Of a stretch of 64,000 bases of DNA, positions 9,380 to 15,724 are shown piece by piece. The translations under genes were made by a program, and so were the position numbers. Source of the DNA: Sphingobacterium faecium (GTDB taxonomy: Bacteria > Bacteroidota > Bacteroidia > Sphingobacteriales > Sphingobacteriaceae). How positions within the stretch are numbered: the first letter of the stretch is position 1; every line of letters starts with the position of its first letter. The notes beneath the pieces were generated by a model, which was not told where the DNA came from, searched no databases, and saw only the letters and a program-made list of their open reading frames with translations. Location of the stretch: NCBI RefSeq assembly GCF_003054045.1, contig NZ_QBKH01000003.1, forward strand, positions 682,001 through 746,000. Direction: 5' to 3'.

Positions 9380-9651
9380 AAGGTGCATCTTACCAAGAAG
9401 TGATCACTTGTGAGACAACATGGATGTAAATCTGATAGAGAAGCGATCACTTGTTGAGAACAAATAGGTACATCTTCTGGATAAGTGGTCATATGTTATA
9501 AATTTGTGATCACATCTTTACTAGATGGAGATGCTTCTTAGTAAGAAGTGTTTCAAACTTGACAACAAGTGATCCCTTTAGGATCATGCGATCATGAATC
9601 CTAAGAAAGAAGTAGGATTTTATTGAATAATAGTAAGGTTGTCTGAAATAA

Positions 9652-9680
9652 GTGATCCCTTCTTGAAAAGAAGGGATCAC
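9652..9680. repeat. Perfect 13-bp inverted repeat with 3-base loop
   Basis: GTGATCCCTTCTT at 9652-9664 is exactly complementary to AAGAAGGGATCAC at 9668-9680, loop GAA. This is a variant copy of the same word family. It has no T tract. Confidence 0.9.
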
Positions 9681-9700
9681 ATTTTGGAAAGAAGTGATCT

Positions 9701-10094
9701 AATCTTTTCAAGTTGTGACTTCTCAAAACTAAGAAGTAGTCCCAGAAAGAGGTATAATAACTATGAAAACGGTCTTTATGATGTTTTAAGCGTGTTTCTC
9801 TATTCAGATATCTGATAATATCGGAGTTTACAAAATTACTGATTTTTGATTGTTGCGCTAACTTTTAAATGTCTTAAACGATTGTGATCTTGTTATCTAA
9901 AGTTTGATGAAGATCAGTGCCTATGCTATTTTATAGGGCAATAGCTGAACAAAAACTTTTCTGCTACTTGTGGTTAATAATCCCGTAAATCTAAAATATT
10001 TAAACAAAGCATGAAGTTAGTTTGTTTAATAAAGTGGAAGTTTTATGATAGAATAATCAAAAAATAAGTCATTTTTGTAGAAAGAGGATGATTT
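9701..10094. other. Spacer before rlmH
   Basis: AT-rich sequence with no gene visible. The last 30 bases contain CATTTTTG, one base off the TAnnTTTG promoter element, and an AGAAAGAGG ribosome-binding stretch just before the rlmH ATG. Confidence 0.45.
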
Positions 10095-10568
10095 ATGAAA
10101 ATAACTTTGCTGTGCATTGGGAAAACAGATGAAAAATATTTGATTGAAGGTATTGAAAAATATTTGAAACGATTAAAGTTTTATATTACCTTTAATTTAG
10201 TTGTTATTCCTGATATCAAGAATAGCAAAAATTTGACTCAAGAGCAGCAGAAAGAGAAAGAAGCACAGCTTTTGCAGAAGTATATCACTTCACATGATAC
10301 GGTGGTCTTGCTGGATGAGTTTGGAAAGGACTATCGTTCTTTGGAATTTGCATCCTATCTGGAAAAGCACATGGTTCAGAGTACGCAGCATCTTATTTTT
10401 ATCATAGGTGGACCTTATGGTTTCGATGATCAGATCTATCAGCGTGCAAATCAGAAAATATCATTGTCAAAAATGACATTTTCACATCAGATGATCCGTT
10501 TGTTTTTTGTTGAGCAGACGTATCGCGCATTTTCAATATTAAAAGGTGAGCCATATCATCATGAATAA
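10095..10568 (+). CDS. rlmH: 23S rRNA (pseudouridine-1915-N3)-methyltransferase RlmH
   Basis: This 157-residue SPOUT-fold methyltransferase modifies pseudouridine 1915 in helix 69 of 23S rRNA, using S-adenosylmethionine. The knotted SAM-binding region is clear: LIFIIGGPYGF, then LSKMTFSHQMIRLFFVEQ, then the invariant C-terminal YRAFSILKGEPYHHE. The length is exactly that of the family (155-159 residues). It lies alone between two long gene-free repeat tracts. A small membrane peptide gene follows 47 bases downstream on the same strand. Confidence 0.97.
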   Translation: MKITLLCIGKTDEKYLIEGIEKYLKRLKFYITFNLVVIPDIKNSKNLTQEQQKEKEAQLLQKYITSHDTVVLLDEFGKDYRSLEFASYLEKHMVQSTQHLIFIIGGPYGFDDQIYQRANQKISLSKMTFSHQMIRLFFVEQTYRAFSILKGEPYHHE

Positions 10569-10615
10569 TTATGGAATTTATTTAATTAGAGCATCTACTA
10601 AAGAAAGGAGTTAAT

Positions 10616-10732
10616 ATGTTACCAAGTAAAAGAGATTATAACTTTAAAAGCGATGATAGTAATTCCCGTATCACAAAAATTATTATTGTTGTCGGCATCA
10701 TCCTCGTATTGCTATTGGCTTATTTCACATAG
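10616..10732 (+). CDS. 38-residue single-pass membrane peptide
   Basis: The ATG at 10616 is preceded by AAAGGAG, an unusually good Shine-Dalgarno for this phylum, at 6 bases spacing. The product starts MLPSKRDYNFKSDDSNSRI, a charged soluble head, followed by one hydrophobic helix of about 17 residues ending ..LLLAYFT. The stop TAG is at 10730-10732 and an intrinsic terminator follows 25 bases later, so the unit is bounded like a real gene. It is probably co-transcribed with rlmH. I recognise no family and assign no function. Confidence 0.7.
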   Translation: MLPSKRDYNFKSDDSNSRITKIIIVVGIILVLLLAYFT

Positions 10733-10756
10733 CATATAGGTGAATACCGTTTTTAT

Positions 10757-10791
10757 AAAAAAGTTCTAGATGTATATTTAGAACTTTTTTT
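10757..10791 (+). terminator. Terminator after rlmH and the small peptide gene
   Basis: AAAAAAGTTCTA pairs with TTAGAACTTTTTT around a short loop and ends in seven T residues. Confidence 0.9.
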
Positions 10792-11113
10792 ATTTGATGG
10801 TTATCCCATTATTGGTGACGATTAAATAAGCGTACCATATACTCAAATAGATTCGATCATGATCACAAATTGCATCAACAACTATCCTTATTTTTCTTCC
10901 TAAATTCTATAGCCCATTTTCTAGTTTTTTGTGGCTGTCATTTTAGTTGCGCTAGGAGCGGGGATCATGAAAACGCAATGACTGCCGAAAGCTGGCTCAA
11001 GTTGGAGCAGATCCTTATTTGCTCCTGACCAGATTCGGCCACTGTTTTACCGAAAGCCGTCTATACACCGCTTCTGCACCGCCTATTTCCCGTCCCTGAC
11101 CCAGGAAAAGGAC
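10792..11113. other. Gene-free spacer, partly G+C-rich
   Basis: No convincing gene. From about 10945 the DNA becomes richer in G+C than surrounding spacers. GATCATGATC, a perfect 10-base palindrome, occurs near 10856. Open frames crossing this part have no ribosome-binding site or family resemblance. Confidence 0.45.
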
Positions 11114-11361
11114 GGTGCAGGGACTGTGCAACTGCGGTGCAGGGATAAGAAAGTTTAAAACAAGGTACGAACAAGGTACGAATGAGATGCAAATAGCCTT
11201 TGCATTTTTGCTGTTGATTTTGAACCAAAATAGAGCTTTCAAATGGGCCAAGAGTGTACCGTTAGTGTACGGGTTATTCACGGGGAGTGTACCAATACGG
11301 TACCAAGAGTGTACGGGAAAGCTACTAAGAAGGTACCAAATAGCTACTCAGGTTAGTAGCT
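11114..11361. repeat. Word-repeat tract built on GGTGCAGGGA, ACAAGGTACGA, GTGTAC/GGTACC and AGCTACTAA
   Basis: GGTGCAGGGA occurs at 11114 and 11136. ACAAGGTACGA is a perfect 11-bp tandem at 11160-11181. GTGTAC occurs at 11254, 11265, 11287 and 11309, and GGTACC at 11299 and 11332 (another at 11479). AGCTACTAA at 11320 faces its complement TTAGTAGCT at 11353. Many of these words are palindromic. The longest open frame through the tract shows no protein-like pattern, so I treat the tract as non-coding. Confidence 0.8.
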
Positions 11362-11418
11362 TGGCTGAAGGTCAAGAGGGGATACAAGGCAAGCATAGGA
11401 GTATCGTTGTTCAGGTAT

Positions 11419-11544
11419 AGATCAAGCATGCGTAGTGCATATGCTAAGTAGTGATAAAGCATAGATAGTGCGTAAAACGGTACCCATTGATACACTATCT
11501 ATGCACTATCAACGCTTTATCTATGCTTCATCTATGCTTGATCT
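11419..11544. repeat. Long imperfect inverted repeat
   Basis: The ends match exactly: AGATCAAGCAT at 11419-11429 against ATGCTTGATCT at 11534-11544. Inside, GATAAAGCATAGATAGTGC on the left faces a related GCACTATCAACGCTTTATC on the right, with CTATGCTTCATCTATGCTT a direct repeat in the right arm. The arms are each about 50 bases and the centre holds another GGTACC. It could fold as a long imperfect hairpin. Confidence 0.8.
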
Positions 11545-12013
11545 TTACCTCAAAGGTGCTTCATTTGAAATAAGAGGTTTTAAGCTCTTAAATTTTATTT
11601 ATTACACACTAGGGTGTTTTTGTAATGATCATCTCGTAAATCGCTTAAAATACTTGTGAAATAAAAAGATGAGCGGTATTGATGATGTCTAAATCAATGG
11701 ACTGTGGTCAGGTATGAAATTTAAGATATCCTTTCTGCAGTTCCGGAATAAGGCGAAATTGACCGATTGGGGCTAGAAAATTTAAGCGGTGGATTCGATT
11801 TGAAAAGTGGTATTGTTTGTGCAACTAAATTGGCTGAATGGTCAAACAGAAACTATTTAACTTGTCATGTTTTATCATACGCAAAGTGCCATTTCCAAGT
11901 ATTTCAATATATTTTCGGATAAGGAGAATATGGGCCATATTAGGATTTTATAAAATAGCATTTTTTAGTCTTTTTAACTGAGCTTATCTCTAAGCCCTTA
12001 ATTTAATTCTATT
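11545..12013. other. AT-rich spacer, no gene seen
   Basis: Nothing beyond low-complexity AT-rich DNA is visible. Short frames here lack starts with ribosome-binding context and have no family pattern. Confidence 0.45.
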
Positions 12014-12046
12014 TATAAAAAAATAGGCGATACTGGGAGTATCGCC
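12014..12046 (-). terminator. Terminator of the NUDIX/DUF1080 operon
   Basis: On the minus strand GGCGATAC TCCCA GTATCGCC is followed by TATTTTTTTAT. The hairpin itself is 12026-12046. It lies 188 bases beyond the NUDIX stop, with no credible gene between them. Confidence 0.85.
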
Positions 12047-12233
12047 ATAAAATCACACTAACTATTAAAAAACCTATAGAACTAGGAATTTGCAAATTTG
12101 ATTATACCAAAACGTCATGCTTTCACATGATGAGTAATCTTTAAAAAAAAATAAACGTATTCGGTTTCTTTTACAAAAGATGTTTCTCTTGTTGGTCAAC
12201 GTAAATTTAATGAATTTTTTTAAAAATGCAAAT

Positions 12234-12686
12234 TTATTTTTTATCTCTATAAAAAACATTCCAGGCGACCTGATCGGTTTTAAAAGTTAGGCTCATTTCT
12301 TGTAAATCATCGATTTTTACCCAACGGAACGATTGTGCTTTACCGTCTTCATATTCCTGTCCTTCAAAATCAAATTCTTGGCTTGTCGTTCGGATCGCGA
12401 TAGGGCTGGTATTCTTAATTAAATAGTAAATGGATATAATTTGACTTTCATTGAAACTTGATTTTTCGTAAAAATCGGTCGTATAAATATGTGATATGAC
12501 TTCAATGTCAAAGTTACACTCTTCTTGATACTCTCTTTTTAAAGCATCAAGTAATCCTTCTCCATATTCTAAACCTCCGCCGGGAAATTTGGTAAAAGAT
12601 ACATTTTCAGTTTTCTCATCGCTGATGAGGACTTCATTATTATCATTGATCAAAATTCCGTATACTCTTACATTAAAAGGAAACAT
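12234..12686 (-). CDS. NUDIX hydrolase
   Basis: This 150-residue protein contains the Nudix box in the order G-x5-E-x7-REYQEE, visible as GGLEYGEGLLDALKREYQEE, which binds Mg2+ and cleaves nucleoside-diphosphate-linked substrates. The usual glycine after EE-x is asparagine here (EECNF), a mild departure. Length and the N-terminal strand RVYGILINDNNEVLI fit small housekeeping Nudix enzymes; the substrate cannot be read from sequence. It starts 11 bases after the DUF1080 gene and is the last gene of a three-gene unit. Confidence 0.9.
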   Translation of the reverse strand: MFPFNVRVYGILINDNNEVLISDEKTENVSFTKFPGGGLEYGEGLLDALKREYQEECNFDIEVISHIYTTDFYEKSSFNESQIISIYYLIKNTSPIAIRTTSQEFDFEGQEYEDGKAQSFRWVKIDDLQEMSLTFKTDQVAWNVFYRDKK

Positions 12687-12697
12687 GCGCTATTGTT

Positions 12698-13498
12698 TTA
12701 TTTTTTTGATAAATCTTTCAGGTAAATATTTCTAAACTCGACAGGTTGACCTTCACTTTGTAATGCAATAAAGCCTTGCTTTAACTTTTTACCGTCAATT
12801 TTTATTCTGGGGTCGTATCGGTTTGCCACTCCACCTCCTATGGTCGGTTCGCTATATTGAAGTACGGTATCGCCATTGATGATGTGGGTAATCAACGAAT
12901 CACCAAGGACAATTAATTCAGCCTTTACCCATTGATCTCCATCATATGTTTTAGATGAAGAATCGAGGCAATGTGACTCCAATTTTTTGCCTTTATACAC
13001 AATATCTGTTCCTGGGGAACACATATTGCCTGTTGGCCTTGGTTGGCCGTCACTTAGCCCTCCTAGAAATTGCATTTCGACCGATATTGGCCAATCCTGC
13101 TCTTTGGGCATAGTCTTTGGATCTTGTGAGTGAAACATCAGACCACTGTTGCGCAAGGTATAAGAGGGTGCTCCTTTTTGCAAATCGCCGTAAAATCTAT
13201 ATTCCAACTTGACATGATAATGGGAGTAGGGTGTATTGTAATAAAGATGACCATACTGTTCATTGAAGTCGCCATAACCATCATAATTGACTTGGATGAC
13301 CTTGTCTTTTACACGAAAAGTTTGGGCAAAGTTTTCACCGACCTCATGATGATGGATTTTGACTGTCCAGTTATCCAGATTTTTGCCATTAAATAAACTG
13401 ATCCATTCGTTGTTATGCTGCTTAGCAGGACCCGATTGTGTCGTACAGGCAGCGGCGAACATGCAGAGTCCAATGGGTAATATATGTTTTAATTTCAT
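12698..13498 (-). CDS. DUF1080 (3-keto-disaccharide hydrolase-like) lipoprotein
   Basis: This 266-residue protein begins with a signal peptide and a lipobox (FAAAC, cysteine at residue 18), so it is expected to be lipid-anchored in the envelope. NEWISLFNGKNLDNW is the classic start of the DUF1080 domain, a concanavalin-like beta sandwich; GLMFHSQDP, ISVEMQFLGG and EFRNIYLKDL are further typical elements. Some members hydrolyse 3-keto-glycosides; here that activity is inferred from family only. It is 2 bases from the upstream gene and 11 bases from NUDIX, so the three are an operon. Confidence 0.9.
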   Translation of the reverse strand: MKLKHILPIGLCMFAAACTTQSGPAKQHNNEWISLFNGKNLDNWTVKIHHHEVGENFAQTFRVKDKVIQVNYDGYGDFNEQYGHLYYNTPYSHYHVKLEYRFYGDLQKGAPSYTLRNSGLMFHSQDPKTMPKEQDWPISVEMQFLGGLSDGQPRPTGNMCSPGTDIVYKGKKLESHCLDSSSKTYDGDQWVKAELIVLGDSLITHIINGDTVLQYSEPTIGGGVANRYDPRIKIDGKKLKQGFIALQSEGQPVEFRNIYLKDLSKK

Positions 13499-13500
13499 TG

Positions 13501-14247
13501 TTATAAAGGCATAAAACCATTTTCTACAGTATGCTCATCGATCCCCATATAGGAGTAATGTCTCGGTAAAAACCAAGATATAGACGACATAATCTGTTTA
13601 AAATCTTGTTCGGTTTGAAACATATCAGGCGTAATATTGAATACTAAATCTTGGCTCACCAAATTTTCATCTTCATAATTTCTAGCAATCAGCATTACCT
13701 TAGGCTCTTTTACCCCCATATTGACTAAGTATTCCCTGAGGTTATGACGTAAGTCCTGGGGAAGAATCGTATCCGATGGTTGACCGACTAAGATTTTTTC
13801 ATCTTTATCAATATGAGGTTCTTCGGTTTTTTGAGAGAAAATAGACTCATCTGTATAAAATTCTTGATTTAAGGAGTAATTGACAAGATCGCCGTAAGTG
13901 AAGATCCAATCGGGTTGCTCTTGATGGGTATTGATGGCTAGTCCCATTCCTTTTTTCAACAGGAAGCTTTTTAGTTTATGTTTGATGACAAATGCTTGAA
14001 AATTTTGATCTTTAGGTGCATTTTCCAATTGAAAGTAAGGATAGCCATCGGGCCCAATAATCAATTCTGATTCTGCCAATTGAAAGGTTGCTTCATCAAT
14101 GTTCTCTAAGAACTCCGCTACCCATTTTTCATCACGCTCTTGAAAAGGAACTTCTAGTAAAGAGTTAATGTTAATCGTCTTTGACAGGTTTCCCAATAGA
14201 TTTTCGTTGGAATCTTCACTGTCGTTAAATAAATGTATCGTGCTCAT
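13501..14247 (-). CDS. Conserved-looking cytoplasmic protein of unknown function
   Basis: This 248-residue acidic protein has no signal peptide or membrane helix. The N-terminal half alternates charged and aliphatic residues, there is a central Glu/Asp/Lys-rich linker (about residues 138-155) and the C-terminal half (VMLIARNYEDE to SSISWFLPRHYSYMGIDEH) looks like a folded alpha/beta domain. I do not recognise the family. It is the first gene of the unit with the DUF1080 lipoprotein and NUDIX hydrolase, separated by only 2 bases from the former, but no functional link is evident. Confidence 0.8.
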   Translation of the reverse strand: MSTIHLFNDSEDSNENLLGNLSKTININSLLEVPFQERDEKWVAEFLENIDEATFQLAESELIIGPDGYPYFQLENAPKDQNFQAFVIKHKLKSFLLKKGMGLAINTHQEQPDWIFTYGDLVNYSLNQEFYTDESIFSQKTEEPHIDKDEKILVGQPSDTILPQDLRHNLREYLVNMGVKEPKVMLIARNYEDENLVSQDLVFNITPDMFQTEQDFKQIMSSISWFLPRHYSYMGIDEHTVENGFMPL

Positions 14248-14333
14248 ATTAAATTTGAATCCTTGTAATGGTGAGTAAAAATAGACAATTTATTAGGAAT
14301 GGGGTATAAGGAATGCTTAACAATTTGAATTTC

Positions 14334-15536
14334 CTATTTTTTTCGTCTATTTCCCTTTTTCAATTCACTGGTTGAAATCATTTGTTCCCAGCTTAATACG
14401 TAAGGATGTTGATCGTCTATTCTTATTTGTCTATTTAATGATAATTGAAGTTGAATCCATTTATGATTATCTTCTGCATCACAAAAAGTATAAGCTTTAC
14501 CTGAAACCATATTTCGACCAGTTCGTCCAATACGATGTAAGTATAGCGTATCCTGGTCTGGAACTTCGTAGTTAATCACCAACGGGAGATTTTCAATATC
14601 CACTCCTCTTGCAAGCAGATCGGTGGACACCAAGATCTGAATTTGATTGGCTTTGAAGGTACTTAATACTTGCATTCTATTCTTTTGTGACTTGTCTCCG
14701 TATAGCCCCTCCACTAGAATACCTTCTTTTCTTAAATCCTGCACGATTCGATCTACGCCATGAGTGGTGCGACTGAAAATCAATATTTGCTCCTCTGGAT
14801 TTAACTCAATTAAATAGTTGATTAACTTTTTTTTATTGGTTTTATCTACATAAAATACTCGTTCCTCAATAGTTGTATTTGTTATTTCTTTTTTGATCTC
14901 AATTTTAAGTGGATTTCTGAGTGTTTTATTTGCGATACGTAAAATATCATTTGGAAGTGTCGCTGAGAAAAAAAGGTTTTGACGTTCATGGGGCAACTCC
15001 TGAAGAATTTGATTGACTTCTTTCATAAACCCGAGTTCGAGCATGTGATCAAATTCATCAATAACAAGAGTTTTGATGGAATGAAAGGAAAAGATGCCCT
15101 GAGCAAACAGATCGAGCAGACGACCTGGAGTAGCTATAATCAGGGTAGGATACTGTGATAGCGCTTCGATTTGCTGATCATAGGATTGACCACCACAAAT
15201 TGAAATTGTTGCGATATGATTTCCTTGCGTAAGAGCAGCTATTCTTGCTTGTGTCTGAAGTGCTAGTTCTCGTGTAGGATTTAAAATTAAGGTTTGATCT
15301 TTCAGCGATGCCTCTTGCGTATAGTATCGATGTAAGATCGGTATCGTAAAAGCTTCCGTTTTTCCGGTTCCGGTTGGGGCAATACAAATGAGATCTTTTT
15401 TATCTAATATTTGCGGGATGGCAAGCTCTTGAATGGGAGTCAGATTGAAGAAATCCAACTGCGCTAAAATGGATAATAGACTAGAGTGAATGTGAAGATC
15501 TTGAAATTTCAATTTTTTATACGTTGTTTTTATCAA
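14334..15536 (-). CDS. DEAD-box-type RNA helicase with DEFD in motif II
   Basis: This 400-residue protein is a compact superfamily 2 RNA helicase consisting of the two RecA-like domains and a short basic tail (KKGNRRKK). Visible motifs are the Q motif (FFNLTPIQ), Walker A APTGTGKT at 53-60, PTRELALQ, GGQ, TPGRLLD, motif II DEFD at 160-163, SAT at 191-193, STDLLARGVD and HRIGRTGR. The third position of motif II is Phe instead of Ala. It probably remodels structured RNA such as rRNA precursors or mRNA. The gene is 86 bases upstream of the three-gene unit on the same strand. Confidence 0.93.
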   Translation of the reverse strand: MIKTTYKKLKFQDLHIHSSLLSILAQLDFFNLTPIQELAIPQILDKKDLICIAPTGTGKTEAFTIPILHRYYTQEASLKDQTLILNPTRELALQTQARIAALTQGNHIATISICGGQSYDQQIEALSQYPTLIIATPGRLLDLFAQGIFSFHSIKTLVIDEFDHMLELGFMKEVNQILQELPHERQNLFFSATLPNDILRIANKTLRNPLKIEIKKEITNTTIEERVFYVDKTNKKKLINYLIELNPEEQILIFSRTTHGVDRIVQDLRKEGILVEGLYGDKSQKNRMQVLSTFKANQIQILVSTDLLARGVDIENLPLVINYEVPDQDTLYLHRIGRTGRNMVSGKAYTFCDAEDNHKWIQLQLSLNRQIRIDDQHPYVLSWEQMISTSELKKGNRRKK

Positions 15537-15696
15537 AGATATGATTTCGAGATTAAATTATTAAAAATCTTTAGAGGAGTAACTACAAGCGAATTGTAGG
15601 CGCTAATTCGTTAATACAAATATTTATATGGTATAAATAGATATCTTCAATTTTTTATTAAAGTTAATAATGATTATTTTAGAATATTATTTTTAT

Positions 15697-15704
15697 TAAA
15701 TTTG
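15697..15704 (+). promoter_or_regulatory. Candidate -7 element for the E1 gene
   Basis: TAAATTTG matches TAnnTTTG 20 bases upstream of the ATG at 15725. No TTG stands at ideal spacing. It points to a short leader. Confidence 0.5.
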
Positions 15705-15724
15705 TTGGAAACTGAAAATATAAT

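Larger units (their letters stand above)
9253..9700. repeat. Cluster of GTGATCAC-type palindromic words
   Basis: About 14 copies of the self-complementary word GTGATCAC or one- to two-base variants lie within about 440 bases, starting near 9256, 9276, 9297, 9318, 9339, 9358, 9400, 9443, 9487, 9506, 9569, 9652, 9673 and 9693. Several sit inside a longer unit with CTTCTTCCAAACAA on one side. Units occur in both orientations, producing tandem repeats and perfect hairpins (listed separately). No frame encodes a plausible protein: the best repeat-encoded frame, with recurring SDHIFQT, has no start codon and is under 40 codons. Confidence 0.9.

Noticed and set aside
9253..9700. GATC cluster as a replication origin
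   Set aside because: No DnaA boxes, no AT-rich unwinding element of the usual kind and no dnaA or other origin-linked gene nearby.
10540..10570. SCC-type attachment site at the 3' end of rlmH
   Set aside because: The resemblance to the staphylococcal site comes from the conserved C-terminal codons of RlmH. No recombinase, direct repeat copy or cargo boundary was found.
11015..11659. Three open frames of 63-101 codons in the rlmH-downstream repeat tract
   Set aside because: They overlap on both strands, lack ribosome-binding context and show no protein family pattern; their composition follows the repeated DNA words.
12074..12259. 61-codon frame after the NUDIX gene
   Set aside because: It overlaps the NUDIX 3' end, is dominated by Phe and Lys from AT-rich DNA and has no ribosome-binding site.
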